A stretch of DNA of 64,000 nucleotides from CBDDEC01 sp965198045 (GCA_965198045.1 CBDAOL010000012.1:310001-374000), one strand, 5' to 3'; shown: positions 17,521 through 26,389, counted from the first letter of the stretch. The notes: generated by a model from the sequence alone, not told the origin. A program made the numbers and translations.

Positions 17521-18162
17521 TCAGAGCTCGGCGACGAACGCCGCCACAAGCTCGACGGCCCGCCGTAAATGCTCCGCCTCGGTTGTGCCCGAGGCCTTGC
17601 GGGGCTTCAACGAGTGGTTGCCGTCGAGGAGGAATTCGACGCGGATGGCGTCGGACAGAGGGTAGCCCTCGACCTCCGGGCGCCGGCCGAACGTGTCGCG
17701 CTCGCCCTGCACGATCAGCGCCGGCGTGCGCAGCTCCTCGGGGTGCGCCGTGCGCAGGGCGTCCGGCTTGCCCGGCGGATGGAACGGGTAGCCGAGGCAG
17801 ACCAGGCCGCGCACGCCCGCCTCGTCGGCTGCCATCGAGGCGACGCGGCCGCCCATCGACTTGCCGCCGATGACCACGCGTTCAGCGCCGCCGAGCGCTT
17901 CGATCACCGCGAGGTACTCGCCGATCAGACGCTCCGCGCGGGGCGGACCGGGACGCTTGTCCTCGGTGCGGCGGCGGGCCATGTAGGTGAACTCGAAGCG
18001 GGCCGTGGCGACGCCCGCTTCGCCGAGGCCCACGGCGATCGTGTCCATGAACGGCGAGTCCATTGGCGCGCCGGCGCCGTGCGCCAGCACGACGGTCAGG
18101 TCAGCCGTCGCCGGGCCGTCGAGGAGCAGGTCGGTCGGTTCGCCTCGGATCAGTCGCGACAT
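17521..18162 (-). CDS. Alpha/beta hydrolase (dienelactone-hydrolase/KAT8-complex-like family)
   Basis: A 213-residue minimal alpha/beta hydrolase. It has LAHGAGAPMDSPFM as the oxyanion region, nucleophile elbow GKSMGG with Ser102, Asp in VQGERDTFG and His in DGNHSLKPRK. This pattern is typical of the small bacterial alpha/beta hydrolases annotated as dienelactone hydrolase-like. The start at ATG 18162 matches family length; open frame continues upstream only because of GC content and would overlap the divergent peptidyl-prolyl isomerase gene. Substrate unknown. Confidence 0.88.
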   Translation of the reverse strand: MSRLIRGEPTDLLLDGPATADLTVVLAHGAGAPMDSPFMDTIAVGLGEAGVATARFEFTYMARRRTEDKRPGPPRAERLIGEYLAVIEALGGAERVVIGGKSMGGRVASMAADEAGVRGLVCLGYPFHPPGKPDALRTAHPEELRTPALIVQGERDTFGRRPEVEGYPLSDAIRVEFLLDGNHSLKPRKASGTTEAEHLRRAVELVAAFVAEL

Positions 18163-18268
18163 CGTCGCGAAGTCTACGGCGGATCCTGCGCGGGCGAGCG
18201 GATATGCTCGCAGCCGCAAGTTCGCGCCAACGACCATCAACGGCACATCGCCGAGGACCGGAGCATCG

Positions 18269-18850
18269 ATGCCTGACACCGCGCTCGACACCATCGACGC
18301 CTTCATCGAGTCGCAGGGAGCCGACACCTCCTCGGACCGCTGGCGCACGTCGCTCTCCAAGCCGCCTCAGGCTGAGTTCGACGACGGTTCGAGCTACTAC
18401 TGGGACCTGGACACGAACGTCGGCAAAATCTCGATCGAGCTGCAGACTGACGAAGCGCCCATGCATGCGACGAGCACGATCTACCTGACGCGCCTCGGCT
18501 TCTACGACGGGCTCATCTTCCACCGCGTCATCACCGAGTTCATGGGCCAGGGCGGCTGCCCCCTCGGCAGCGGGACCGGTGGTCCCGGCTATACCTACGA
18601 CGGCGAGTTCGGCAGCCTCAAGCACGACAAGCCGGGCCTGCTTTCGATGGCGAACGCGGGGCCGGGGACCGATGGCAGCCAGTTCTTCCTCACCTTCGTC
18701 CCGACGCCGTGGCTCGACGGGAAGCACACCATCTTCGGCGAGGTCGTCGACGGGATGGACACGGTCCAGAAGCTGGAGATGCAGGGCAGCCAGTCCGGCC
18801 AGACGCAGGACCACCTCGAGATCAGCAGCGCCACCATCCGCGTCGAGTAG
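18269..18850 (+). CDS. Cyclophilin-type peptidyl-prolyl cis-trans isomerase
   Basis: A 193-residue cyclophilin. The catalytic Arg lies in FHRVITEFMGQGG and the hydrophobic pocket in GSQFFLTFVPTPWLDGKHTIFGEV, both intact. No signal peptide is present, so a cytoplasmic protein-folding role is expected. The N-terminal 50 residues (DTIDAFIESQGADTSS) are an extension not seen in the smallest bacterial cyclophilins. GGAG lies 5 bases before ATG 18269. Followed 34 bases later by the DUF1080 gene. Confidence 0.94.
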   Translation: MPDTALDTIDAFIESQGADTSSDRWRTSLSKPPQAEFDDGSSYYWDLDTNVGKISIELQTDEAPMHATSTIYLTRLGFYDGLIFHRVITEFMGQGGCPLGSGTGGPGYTYDGEFGSLKHDKPGLLSMANAGPGTDGSQFFLTFVPTPWLDGKHTIFGEVVDGMDTVQKLEMQGSQSGQTQDHLEISSATIRVE

Positions 18851-18883
18851 CAGTATTCTCACGAGCGCCCGAGGAGCCCTCCC

Positions 18884-19534
18884 ATGGCCCATTCTGACGA
18901 CGGCGCCGCGAACACGCTGACCCAGGAGGAGCGCGCCGCCGGGTGGCGGCTGCTCTTCGACGGCGCGAGCACGGAGCACTGGCGCGGCTACCGCTCCGAC
19001 ACTTTCCCCGACGGCTGGGCCATCGACGGCGATGCCTTGCACCGCGCCGCGCCCGCCGGCGACATCATCACCATCGAACAGTTCGAGGACATCGACCTCC
19101 GCCTCGAGTGGAAGGTCGACGAAGGCGCCGGCAACAGCGGCATCTTCTTCCGCGTGTCGGAGGACCACGAGCGCGTCTGGGAGACCGGCCCGGAGATGCA
19201 GGTGCTGAACAACGCCGTGCACCCGGACGGCCGCGACCCGAAAACGGCCGCGGGATCCAACTACGCACTGCACGCTCCGCCACGCGACCTGACGCGGCCC
19301 GTCGGCGAGTGGAACGAGGTGCGCATCCTCGTCGAGGGCCAGCACGTCGAGCTGTGGCTGAACGGCGAGCAGGTCGTGGCCTATGAGCTGTTCAGCGAGG
19401 ACTGGGAGCGCCGGGTGGCGGAGAGCAAGTTCGCGTCCATGCCTCGCTACGGCCGCAACGAACGAGGACACATCGCGATGCAGGACCACGGCGATCCGGT
19501 CTGGTACCGGAACATCAAGCTGCGCATCCCGTGA
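18884..19534 (+). CDS. DUF1080 (3-keto-disaccharide hydrolase) domain protein
   Basis: A 216-residue single-domain protein of the DUF1080 family, a concanavalin-like sandwich. The typical opening is WRLLFDGAS..EHWRGY; GAGNSGIFFRV and ETGPEMQVLNN follow, and it ends WYRNIKLR. Some members hydrolyse 3-keto-glycosides. No signal peptide is visible, unlike many Planctomycetes members. Its TGA overlaps the GTG start of a Gfo/Idh/MocA oxidoreductase by four bases; such oxidoreductases make or use 3-keto sugars, so the pair probably handles an oxidised sugar. Confidence 0.92.
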   Translation: MAHSDDGAANTLTQEERAAGWRLLFDGASTEHWRGYRSDTFPDGWAIDGDALHRAAPAGDIITIEQFEDIDLRLEWKVDEGAGNSGIFFRVSEDHERVWETGPEMQVLNNAVHPDGRDPKTAAGSNYALHAPPRDLTRPVGEWNEVRILVEGQHVELWLNGEQVVAYELFSEDWERRVAESKFASMPRYGRNERGHIAMQDHGDPVWYRNIKLRIP

Positions 19535-20568
19535 CGCCGACACCGGCCGGGCCCGGCACGCTGCGGGCCGGCGTCGTCGGCCTCGGCATGGGACGCCAGC
19601 ACATCCGGGCCTACCTCGACTCACCCGACTGTGAGGTCGCAGCGATCTGCGACCTCGACGAGGCGAAGCTCGCCGCGACCGCCGAGGAGTTCGGCATCGC
19701 CTCGACGTTCACCGATGCACAGGCGCTGTTCGACTCGGGACTCGTCGATGTCGTCTCGATCGCGGTGCCGAACGCGCTGCACGCGGCGCTCACGCTCGCC
19801 GCGCTCGAGGCCGGGTTGCACGTGCTCTGCGAGAAGCCGATGGCGCTGAACGCGACGGACGCCCGGGGCATGATCGCGGCCGCTGAGGCGGCGGATCGGC
19901 AGCTGGCCATCCACTTCAGCCAGCGCTGGAAGCCCGGCGTCTTCCGCATCCAGCGCGCCGTCGAGGCGGGGCAGCTCGGCGAGGTCTACTACGCGCGGGC
20001 AATGTGGCATCGCCAGCAGGGCATTCCCGCGCGTCCGACGTTCATCGACCGCGAACTGGCGGGCGGCGGGGCATTGATCGACAACGGCGTCCATCTCCTC
20101 GAATGGACGCTGTTCATCCTCGGCTACCCCGAGCCGCTCACCGCCTCAGCGCAGCTGCACAGTCGCTTCGGCGATCGCGACATCGAGGGCGGGATCGAGG
20201 TCGAGGACTTCGCCACCGGCTTCGTGCGCTTCGAGGGCGGCGCGACGCTGGCGCTGGAGGTCTCGTGGGCGAGCCAGCACACCCACGCCGAGGAGACGCA
20301 GATCCAGTACTACGGCACCGACGGCGGGGCGCTGCGGCGGACCTATGACTACGGCGAGGCGGAGTTGCTGATTTTCGACCGCGACGGCAACGAACGCGCG
20401 CTGCCTGAGGAACCGCTGCCGGCAGCGACCGTGCAGGCCGACTTCCTCGACGCGATCCGCGTCGGCCGCGAGCCGGGCGCCTCCAGCCGCGCCGGGCTCG
20501 CCACGATCCGCATCCTCGACGCGCTGTACGCCTCGGCGCGGGCCGGGCACGAGGTGACCATCGAGTAG
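19531..20568 (+). CDS. Gfo/Idh/MocA family NAD(P)-dependent oxidoreductase
   Basis: A 345-residue sugar-type oxidoreductase. The Rossmann start is GVVGLGMGRQHI, the conserved Lys motif is CEKPMAL (catalytic Lys), and the second-domain motif GGGALIDNGVHLLEW carries the catalytic His. GTG 19531 overlaps the upstream stop as GTGA, so the pair is translationally coupled to the DUF1080 gene. The family oxidises or reduces sugars, inositols or cyclitols; the coupling suggests a 3-keto glycoside route. Followed after 70 bases by the interrupted SDR gene. Confidence 0.94.
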   Translation: MTPTPAGPGTLRAGVVGLGMGRQHIRAYLDSPDCEVAAICDLDEAKLAATAEEFGIASTFTDAQALFDSGLVDVVSIAVPNALHAALTLAALEAGLHVLCEKPMALNATDARGMIAAAEAADRQLAIHFSQRWKPGVFRIQRAVEAGQLGEVYYARAMWHRQQGIPARPTFIDRELAGGGALIDNGVHLLEWTLFILGYPEPLTASAQLHSRFGDRDIEGGIEVEDFATGFVRFEGGATLALEVSWASQHTHAEETQIQYYGTDGGALRRTYDYGEAELLIFDRDGNERALPEEPLPAATVQADFLDAIRVGREPGASSRAGLATIRILDALYASARAGHEVTIE

Positions 20569-20638
20569 CGCCCCGCCCAGCCCGGGCTGCACCCCGCTAT
20601 CATCCCCGCCGCGACGTAGCGAGAGAGCGGGGTACGCC

Positions 20639-21520
20639 ATGCAGGACTTCGAGTGACGGGTCGCCGTCGTCACCGGAGGTGCGAGCGGCATTGGCCGCGC
20701 CATGGCCGAACGCTTCGGCCAGGAGGGCATGAAGGTCATCCTCGCCGACATCGAGGAAGACGCCCTCGAGGCCACGGTCGCGGAGCTGCGACGGGCCGAG
20801 CTCGAGGTCACGGGCGTGATCTGCGATGCGTCCAGCGCCGACGCCGTGCAGCATCTCGCCGACGAGGCCTTGGCGACGTACGGCGGCGTGCACGTGCTCT
20901 GCAACAACGCCGGAATCGCCGCCGGCGGCGCGATCATCGGCGACCGTCAGCAGTACGTCTGGGAGCAGCCGCTCAGCGACTGGACGTGGACGCTGGACGT
21001 CAACCTCTGGGGTGTCGTGCACGGCGTGCGCACCTTCGTGCCGATCATGCTCGAGCAGGGGGAGCCGGCGCACATCGTCAACACCGCCTCGACGGCGGGG
21101 CTCACCATCGGCCCCGGCCTGGCCATCTATGGCATCTCCAAGCACGGCGTCGTTCGCCTCTCGGAGGCGTTGTACTTCCAGCTGCAGGAGGCCTCGCCCG
21201 ACGTCCGCGTCTCCGTGCTCTGTCCCGGCGGCGTCCGCACGCGCATCGCCGCGGCGGGCCGCAACCGGCCCGACCAGCTACTCGAGGAGGACATCCACCG
21301 CCTTGACGCTGCGGAGGTCGAGGAGCGGACGCAGAACTGGTTCGACCGCATCGCGGATCAGGGTCAGGACCCGGAAGAGATCGCGGAGAAGGTGCTCAAC
21401 GCCGTCCGTGAGGAGCAGTTCTACGTCCTGACGCACGAAACGCAGGACCGGGCGGTGCGTATGCGGATGGAGCAGATCCTCGAGCGGCGCAATCCGGAGC
21501 TACCGGCGCCGCTGGGCTGA
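20639..21520 (+). pseudogene. SDR family oxidoreductase interrupted by a TGA at codon 6
   Basis: The natural start is ATG 20639 with GAGAGAGCGGGG upstream. Codons 1-5 read MQDFE, codon 6 is TGA (20654-20656), and the frame then continues without interruption as RVAVVTGGASGIGRAMAE to the end at 21520. The cofactor-binding TGGASGIG, NNAG, the catalytic Ser and YGISKHG (Tyr-x-x-x-Lys) are all downstream of the stop. Restarting at ATG 20702 would lose the nucleotide-binding glycines. A GGA-to-TGA change explains it; a recent nonsense mutation or a base-call error are both possible. It follows the DUF1080/Gfo pair and belonged to that cluster. Confidence 0.85.
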
Positions 21521-21533
21521 ACTGTGCCTTCGC

Positions 21534-21617
21534 TCAGTCGGTGGAGAGCGCCGCGAACAGCGCGAGCCCGGCGAGGGCGATGCCGGAGAACATCACGAGG
21601 GCAGACGTAGCGTCCAT
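21534..21617 (-). CDS. Possible 27-residue membrane peptide
   Basis: A short frame encoding MDATSALVMFSGIALAGLAL and a short polar end; one transmembrane helix is predicted. It is convergent with the SDR gene. No strong ribosome site is visible, so this is tentative. Confidence 0.3.
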   Translation of the reverse strand: MDATSALVMFSGIALAGLALFAALSTD

Positions 21618-21821
21618 GCGTCGATCATCGACCGTGCACAAGCACCTCGATAGACCACGGCTCTATCCATTCGTCGTCGTTTGCCCAGTATTGATGAGCA
21701 ACGGGTGAATAGAGATCTGCCCGAGGTGCTCATGACCCTTCGACGGTCATCGTGTCGGGTCTCCTCACGCAGCAGTTCGACCATGCTGCATAGGCGGGCA
21801 ACGCGGCTGCGCATACAAAAA

Positions 21822-21847
21822 CAGCGGGCCGCTGCAGCGGCCCGCTG
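21822..21847 (-). terminator. Rho-independent terminator of the 73-residue gene
   Basis: A 26-bp perfect palindrome (two 13-base arms) is followed, on the minus strand, by a TTTTTGT tract. It lies 26 bases after the stop of the gene at 21874-22095 and so ends that transcript. Confidence 0.85.
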
Positions 21848-21873
21848 TGGAAGGTGGGGCCCCGAGAGGGGCG

Positions 21874-22095
21874 CTAGGCGTAGTGCGTGTGGCGTTCGCC
21901 GGCGATCGAGGCGTGCTCGTCAGAGCGAGCGCGATCGAGGGCCTGGTCCTCGACGGCCGTCTCGCCGCTGATGGTCGTTCCGTTCACCACCTCGGCGGCA
22001 CGCATCACTGCGTTGAGCGCCGCTCGGAAGGGGGCGCGGAGGTCGATCTGCGTTCCGCGTCGAATGGTCGTTCCGTACTGGTGCATGGTTGCCAT
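21874..22095 (-). CDS. Hypothetical protein (73 aa)
   Basis: A 73-residue soluble, Thr/Arg/Glu-rich protein that I do not recognise. Support for a real gene is structural: GAGAGGAA precedes ATG 22095 by 7 bases and a perfect terminator follows the stop. The middle part (RAPFRAALNAVMRAAEVVNG) could form an amphipathic helix, and the C-terminus ends in HTHYA. The gene stands alone, divergent from a membrane protein gene. A second in-frame ATG three codons in is an alternative start. Confidence 0.65.
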   Translation of the reverse strand: MATMHQYGTTIRRGTQIDLRAPFRAALNAVMRAAEVVNGTTISGETAVEDQALDRARSDEHASIAGERHTHYA

Positions 22096-22159
22096 CGCGA
22101 GTTCCTCTCAGTTCCTTGCGCTACGAGGGGACTGTGCCAGCCACAGGCGGCGCCATCGA

Positions 22160-22171
22160 TGAACCGGTTCA
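22160..22171. promoter_or_regulatory. 12-bp palindrome in the divergent intergenic region (possible operator)
   Basis: TGAACCGGTTCA is a perfect palindrome midway between the 73-residue gene (minus) and the membrane protein gene (plus). Its position suits an operator controlling one or both, but no other copy was noticed in the window. Confidence 0.35.
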
Positions 22172-22232
22172 CACATGGGGCTCCGTACGGAATTTCTCGC
22201 TAGGATGAGGCACGCAATGGAGAGGCCGCCTG

Positions 22233-22712
22233 ATGGACTCACGCGAGATATTGCTGATCCTGCACCTGGTCGGTGCGTTCCTGCTGGTCGGCGGCGCGGG
22301 CGCTGAGACCGCGCTCGGGATACGGGCCGCCAGCAGCACCAGCACGCGAGTGATCGCGGCCGCTATGCAGATGGCGCGGGCGATCGAGAACTTCGTGATC
22401 ATGCCGGGCGCGCTGGCGGTGATCGTCTTCGGCACCTGGCTCGTGATCGACCTCGATCGTGAGTTCAGCGAGGCGTGGCTGAGCGCAGCGTACGCGCTCT
22501 GGGTCGTCTCGCTGCTGCTCGGCAATCTCGTGCTCGGCCGTCACGCGAAGCGCGTCTACGCGCGCGGCGTCGCGATGATCGCCGAGGGGATCGAGGAGAG
22601 TGGGGAGCTGCGCCTGGCAGCCGACGAAACAATGCCCAAAGTGGTCGGTATCGGCCTCAATCTCCTCTTCATCGTCTTCATCTACCTGATGGTCGCGCAG
22701 CCGGGGGCGTAG
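22233..22712 (+). CDS. DUF2269-like integral membrane protein
   Basis: A 159-residue protein with four predicted helices: ILLILHLVGAFLLVGG, an IENFVIMPGALAVIVFGTWLV segment, LSAAYALWVVSLLLGNLVLG and a C-terminal VGIGLNLLFIVFIYLMVA. The opening with HLVGAFLLVGG and the MPGAL segment resemble the DUF2269/CopD-like small membrane proteins. GGAGAGG lies upstream of ATG 22233. It is followed after 32 bases by a large alpha/beta hydrolase gene. Function unknown. Confidence 0.82.
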   Translation: MDSREILLILHLVGAFLLVGGAGAETALGIRAASSTSTRVIAAAMQMARAIENFVIMPGALAVIVFGTWLVIDLDREFSEAWLSAAYALWVVSLLLGNLVLGRHAKRVYARGVAMIAEGIEESGELRLAADETMPKVVGIGLNLLFIVFIYLMVAQPGA

Positions 22713-22744
22713 CCCGGAGCCTCGAACCCGGACGGAGCACCTCG

Positions 22745-24661
22745 ATGGCGGTCAGACACCTCGAGGTCACGCGGCGCGAGCCGTACGCCGAAGGTCGCGA
22801 GTTCGGCGCTGCCGGCGCCTATGAGCGCATCGATGGGCGCCTGCACGTCGCCGTCGATCCGACCGCCGCGGCGAACGAGGGAATTACCGACCTCGAGCTG
22901 GCGCCGCGCGACGACGAGGGGTGCGTGCAGTTCGAGGCTGATCTCTCGTTGGTGCTGCCAGCCGATCCGGCGAGGGGAAACGGTCGTCTCCTCGTGGAGG
23001 TGCCGAACCGTGGGCGGCGGCTGGCGAACCGCTTCTTCAATCGCACGAACGCCGGCGCCGCCGAGCCGGGCGACGGCTGGCTCTACGAACGCGGCTGGTC
23101 GGTCGCGACCGTCGGCTGGCAGCACGACGTCTACGAGAGTGAGCAGTTGCTCAGCCTCGGCGCTCCGGAGGCGCTGATCGACGGTGCGCCCATCCGAGGG
23201 CAGGCCTGGGTCGAGTTCCGCCCCAGCCAGCATGAGCCGACCAGGCTGCTCGCCAACCGCATCCACCGGCCCTACCCGGCTGCCGACCTCGACGACCCGG
23301 AGGCCGTGCTGATCGTTCGCGACTGGGAGGACGGGCCCGACGAGGTGATCCCTCGTGAGCGCTGGTCCTTCGCCGCAGAGGAGGGAGGCGAGTTGGTCCC
23401 GGATCGCGAGCACATCACCCTCGAGGGCGGATTCGAGCCCGGGCGCTACTACTACCTGGCCTACGCCACCGAGGGTGCGCCGGTCGTGGGAACCGGACTG
23501 CTCGCGCTACGCGACGCGGCGGCATTCCTCCGCCAGCCGGCTTCAACGAACCCCGTCGACGGTGGATTCGAGCGCGCGTATGCGTTTGGTGTCTCGCAGA
23601 CCGGTCGCCTGCTTCGCCACTTCCTCTCGCTCGGCCTGAACCTCGACGAACAAGGGCGCGGGGCCTTCGACGGGCTGCTGCCGCACGTCGCCGGGGGCCG
23701 CACCGGGGAGTTCAACCATCGCTTCGCGCAACCCTCGCAGCAGTCGACGCCCGGTTTCGGCCACCTCTTCCCGTTCGCCGATGAGCCGGACACCGACCCG
23801 TTCACTGAACGGCGCGCGGGCCTCCTCGACGCGCAGCGGGCTGTCGGTGCCTTGCCAAAGGTCATCTACACGAACAGCTCAGCCGAGTACTGGCGCGGCG
23901 ACGGATCGCTCGCGCACATTGACGCCCTCGGTGAGCGCGATCTGCCCGAGGCGTCCGAGGTGCGCAGCTACCTCTTCGCCGGGACGCAGCACGGTCCCGG
24001 GTCGCTGCCGCAGGAGCGCGCCGCCGAGGATGGCTACGGCACCGTCGCCCGCTACGGCTTCAACGTCGTCGACTACTCGCCGCTGTTGCGGGCGGCGCTG
24101 GTGAACCTCGACGCCTGGGCGTCGGAGGGCGCGGAGCCGCCGCCGAGCCGCGTGCCACGCGTCGAGGACGGCACTGCGGTGGCGCGATCCGCGGTGCTGG
24201 GCGCGTTCGACAGGCTGGGCGTGACCACGCCCGACCCCGACCGCCTCTGGGTCGTGCGCACCGTCGAACTCGGTCCCGATGCGTCACGCGGCGTCGGTCG
24301 CTACCCAGCCGTCGAGGGCGGGACTTACGCCTGCCTCGTCTCTGTCGTCGACGACGATGGCAACGAGCTGGCCGGCATCCGCCTGCCCGCCATCGCCGAA
24401 CCGACGGCCGCGCACACTGGCTGGAACTCGCGCCACCCCTCGATCGGTGCGCCTGAGCAGGAGGTGCCTATGCGCGGCGCTACGCACTTCTTCTCGGCCG
24501 TCGAGGTCCAGCAGCGTTACGAATCGCGCGACGCGTACGAGGCTGCGGCCCGCGCCGTCACCGCTCAGCTCGTCGCGGATCGCTATCTCCTCGAGGGCGA
24601 CACGGAGTTGGCGGTGCAGGACGCGCTCGCCATCTACGACGAGGCTCTTGCGCGGGGCTGA
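22745..24661 (+). CDS. Large alpha/beta hydrolase domain protein (PF20091-type)
   Basis: A 638-residue protein matching the 'alpha/beta hydrolase domain-containing' family of about 600-700 residues. Landmarks: RLLVEVPNRGRR in the N-terminal sandwich, GWQHDV, the nucleophile elbow AFGVSQTGRLLRHFLSLGLN (Ser in GVSQTG), IYTNSSAEYWRGDGSL and the His-containing FAGTQHGPG. Most relatives carry a secretion signal; none is seen here. ATG 22745 has CGGAG about 9 bases upstream. It converges within 3 bases on the gene at 24665. The physiological ester substrate is unknown. Confidence 0.9.
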   Translation: MAVRHLEVTRREPYAEGREFGAAGAYERIDGRLHVAVDPTAAANEGITDLELAPRDDEGCVQFEADLSLVLPADPARGNGRLLVEVPNRGRRLANRFFNRTNAGAAEPGDGWLYERGWSVATVGWQHDVYESEQLLSLGAPEALIDGAPIRGQAWVEFRPSQHEPTRLLANRIHRPYPAADLDDPEAVLIVRDWEDGPDEVIPRERWSFAAEEGGELVPDREHITLEGGFEPGRYYYLAYATEGAPVVGTGLLALRDAAAFLRQPASTNPVDGGFERAYAFGVSQTGRLLRHFLSLGLNLDEQGRGAFDGLLPHVAGGRTGEFNHRFAQPSQQSTPGFGHLFPFADEPDTDPFTERRAGLLDAQRAVGALPKVIYTNSSAEYWRGDGSLAHIDALGERDLPEASEVRSYLFAGTQHGPGSLPQERAAEDGYGTVARYGFNVVDYSPLLRAALVNLDAWASEGAEPPPSRVPRVEDGTAVARSAVLGAFDRLGVTTPDPDRLWVVRTVELGPDASRGVGRYPAVEGGTYACLVSVVDDDGNELAGIRLPAIAEPTAAHTGWNSRHPSIGAPEQEVPMRGATHFFSAVEVQQRYESRDAYEAAARAVTAQLVADRYLLEGDTELAVQDALAIYDEALARG

Positions 24662-24664
24662 GCC

Positions 24665-25150
24665 TCAGCTGTTGCTGCGCTCCGGATGATCCGGCAGGTT
24701 CGCGAGGTCCGCTTCCAGGAGTGCACGACCCTCATCTGAGATGGCGTCGAGGAATGCGCGGGCCGTGCTGTCGTGCTCGCGGTAAGCGCCGAGGTCGCCG
24801 TCAACAGCAGCGGCGCGGGCGAGCGCCTCGTGTGCGTATGCGACGTTGAACGCGCCGAGGGACGGCGAGGCCTCGGCGAGACGCAGGCTTCGCTCACCGT
24901 ATCGCCGGGCTCGTTCGGTGTCGCCGAGGACGGCATAGACGCGCGCGAGTTGCCAGCAGCCCGTGGCGAGCTGGCGGTCGGTCTCGCCTTCGGACTGCGT
25001 CCAGTGCCAGTAGGAGGTGCGGGCGAGGTCGACCATCGTGTCATCGTCTTCGCCGCTGCGATCGGCGAGCAGGAGGTCCCAGACGGCGTTGAACGCCTGG
25101 GCGGCGAACAAGCGGTGGCCTTCCTGGATCTGTTCGGCCTCGGCTGTCAT
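24665..25150 (-). CDS. TPR-like hypothetical protein (161 aa)
   Basis: A 161-residue all-helical soluble protein with TPR-like repeats: RQLATGCWQLARVYAVLGD and NVAYAHEALARAAAVDGD show the Ala/Leu spacing of helix pairs. The start at 25150 gives MTAEAEQIQEG, in keeping with environmental homologues; the frame extends upstream only with poor composition. It is divergent from the enoyl-CoA hydratase gene with 100 bases between. No enzymatic motif is present. Confidence 0.75.
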   Translation of the reverse strand: MTAEAEQIQEGHRLFAAQAFNAVWDLLLADRSGEDDDTMVDLARTSYWHWTQSEGETDRQLATGCWQLARVYAVLGDTERARRYGERSLRLAEASPSLGAFNVAYAHEALARAAAVDGDLGAYREHDSTARAFLDAISDEGRALLEADLANLPDHPERSNS

Positions 25151-25250
25151 CCGGCGAACCTCGACGGCTGGTCTACCGCTCAGGCGGCGGACGTGTAGCC
25201 TGCACGATAGCGGTCCTCGACAGCAGCCGGGTCCGACCTCGGAGGTCTCC

Positions 25251-26051
25251 ATGTCCGTCCTCAACATCACCGACGAAGGCCACGTCCGCTACCTGGAGCT
25301 GAACCGCCCCGAGAAGAAAAATGCGCTGTCCGAGGAGCTGGCGTGGGGCATCGTCCACGCGATCCAGGAGGCGGCGCACGACGAGGACGTGTGGGTGATC
25401 GGCGTGACCGGCAGCGGCGACTCGTTCTGCTCCGGCCTCGACCTGACGCCGGCCGGGAACGGTGCGAACCACACGGGGATGAATGCGCAGGACCAGTACC
25501 TGGACGACCTCGGCTGGGTCAGCCGCTTCCCGCTCGTGCTGCGCGAGGAGTGCGACAAGCCGATCGTGGCTGGCCTCAACGGCGTCGCCGTAGGCGCCGG
25601 GCTGTCGCTGGCGATGGCGGCGGACATGCGGGTGATGTCCACCTCCGCGCGACTCATGGCTGGCTACCCGCGCATCGGCGGGTCGCCAGACGGCGGGCTT
25701 TCGTGGACGCTGCCGCAGCTCATGGGCTACGAGCAGGCGCTCCGCTTCCTCGTCGAGAACCGGACCGTCGAGTCGGAGGAGGCGAAGGAGCTGGGGATGG
25801 TCGGTGAGACCGTGAACGCCGAGCTCTTCGAGGAGCGCTTCCACGAGTACTGCCAGTCGCTGTCGAAGCTCTCACCGATCACCGCGCGCCTCAGCAAACG
25901 TGTCGTGCGCCACGCCACGGCCCTGGCCGACGCCGAGGGCCACATGCGCTACGAACTGCTCAATATCGGCAAGGCGTTCGGCAGCGAAGACGGCAAGGAG
26001 GCTCGCGCCGCCTTCATGGAGCGCCGCGAGCCGGAGTTCCGCGGAAGCTAG
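25251..26051 (+). CDS. Enoyl-CoA hydratase/isomerase family protein
   Basis: A 266-residue crotonase-fold protein, paralogous to the one at 14429 but with a different insertion. Oxyanion-hole segments are GDSFCSGLDL and NGVAVGAGLSLAMAADMRV; the C-terminal trimerisation region (MRYELLNIGKAFGSEDGKEA) is complete and includes the common 'F.S.D..E...AF.E.R.P.F.G' ending. GGAGG lies 5 bases before ATG 25251. It stands alone. A role in acyl-CoA degradation is expected. Confidence 0.93.
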   Translation: MSVLNITDEGHVRYLELNRPEKKNALSEELAWGIVHAIQEAAHDEDVWVIGVTGSGDSFCSGLDLTPAGNGANHTGMNAQDQYLDDLGWVSRFPLVLREECDKPIVAGLNGVAVGAGLSLAMAADMRVMSTSARLMAGYPRIGGSPDGGLSWTLPQLMGYEQALRFLVENRTVESEEAKELGMVGETVNAELFEERFHEYCQSLSKLSPITARLSKRVVRHATALADAEGHMRYELLNIGKAFGSEDGKEARAAFMERREPEFRGS

Positions 26052-26059
26052 GTCCGAGG

Positions 26060-26080
26060 GAGCTAGCCCCGGGGTAGCTC
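26060..26080. terminator. Hairpin between convergent genes
   Basis: GAGCTA and TAGCTC arms enclose a GCCCCGGGG core just after the enoyl-CoA hydratase stop and overlapping the end of the TfoX-like gene. No T-run follows on either strand, so termination is only suggested. Confidence 0.4.
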
Positions 26081-26389
26081 AGCCTCGACGACGCCTCGAG
26101 CCTCCGCCGCGAGGGCTGACCATTGCTCGTGCGACCGGAACGGCACGCAGAGCCAAGCGGTCATCGGAGGCTTCGTCTTGAAGGGGCTGAGGTAGGAAGC
26201 GCCGGTCAGGTCCGCGCGTGAGCGGTCGGCGTCCTTGCCGAGCTTGAACACCATCTGATCGCCGTTGAAGAAGCAGAAGACCTTGCCGCTGATGGTCAGC
26301 GCCGGCGAGGACATCATCCGTCCCGCCGCCACGCCGTCGCGGTCCGACATCGCCTCGACGATCACCTCGAACTCGGTCTGATGCGACAT
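26063..26389 (-). CDS. TfoX N-terminal-domain-like protein
   Basis: A 108-residue protein resembling a stand-alone TfoX N-terminal domain: GRMMSSPALTISGKVFCFFN corresponds to the family's 'rrMFGg.g....g.mFa...' core, followed by VFKLG and a helical C-terminus (HEQWSALAAEARGVV). Such single-domain proteins are widespread in soil bacteria and are not competence regulators as such. It sits in a minus-strand run with the anti-sigma-like gene, 39 bases after it. Confidence 0.8.
   Translation of the reverse strand: MSHQTEFEVIVEAMSDRDGVAAGRMMSSPALTISGKVFCFFNGDQMVFKLGKDADRSRADLTGASYLSPFKTKPPMTAWLCVPFRSHEQWSALAAEARGVVEAELPRG

Noticed and set aside
18101..19624. 507-residue open frame on the minus strand
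   Set aside because: Antisense to the cyclophilin and DUF1080 genes, both of which have clear family signatures.
20639..20700. Selenocysteine at the TGA in the SDR gene
   Set aside because: The position is a Gly before the first strand in relatives, not a catalytic Cys, and no SECIS-like hairpin follows.
22475..22744. N-terminal extension of the large alpha/beta hydrolase
   Set aside because: It overlaps the DUF2269-like gene in another frame and has no coding composition; ATG 22745 has a ribosome site and the family N-terminus.
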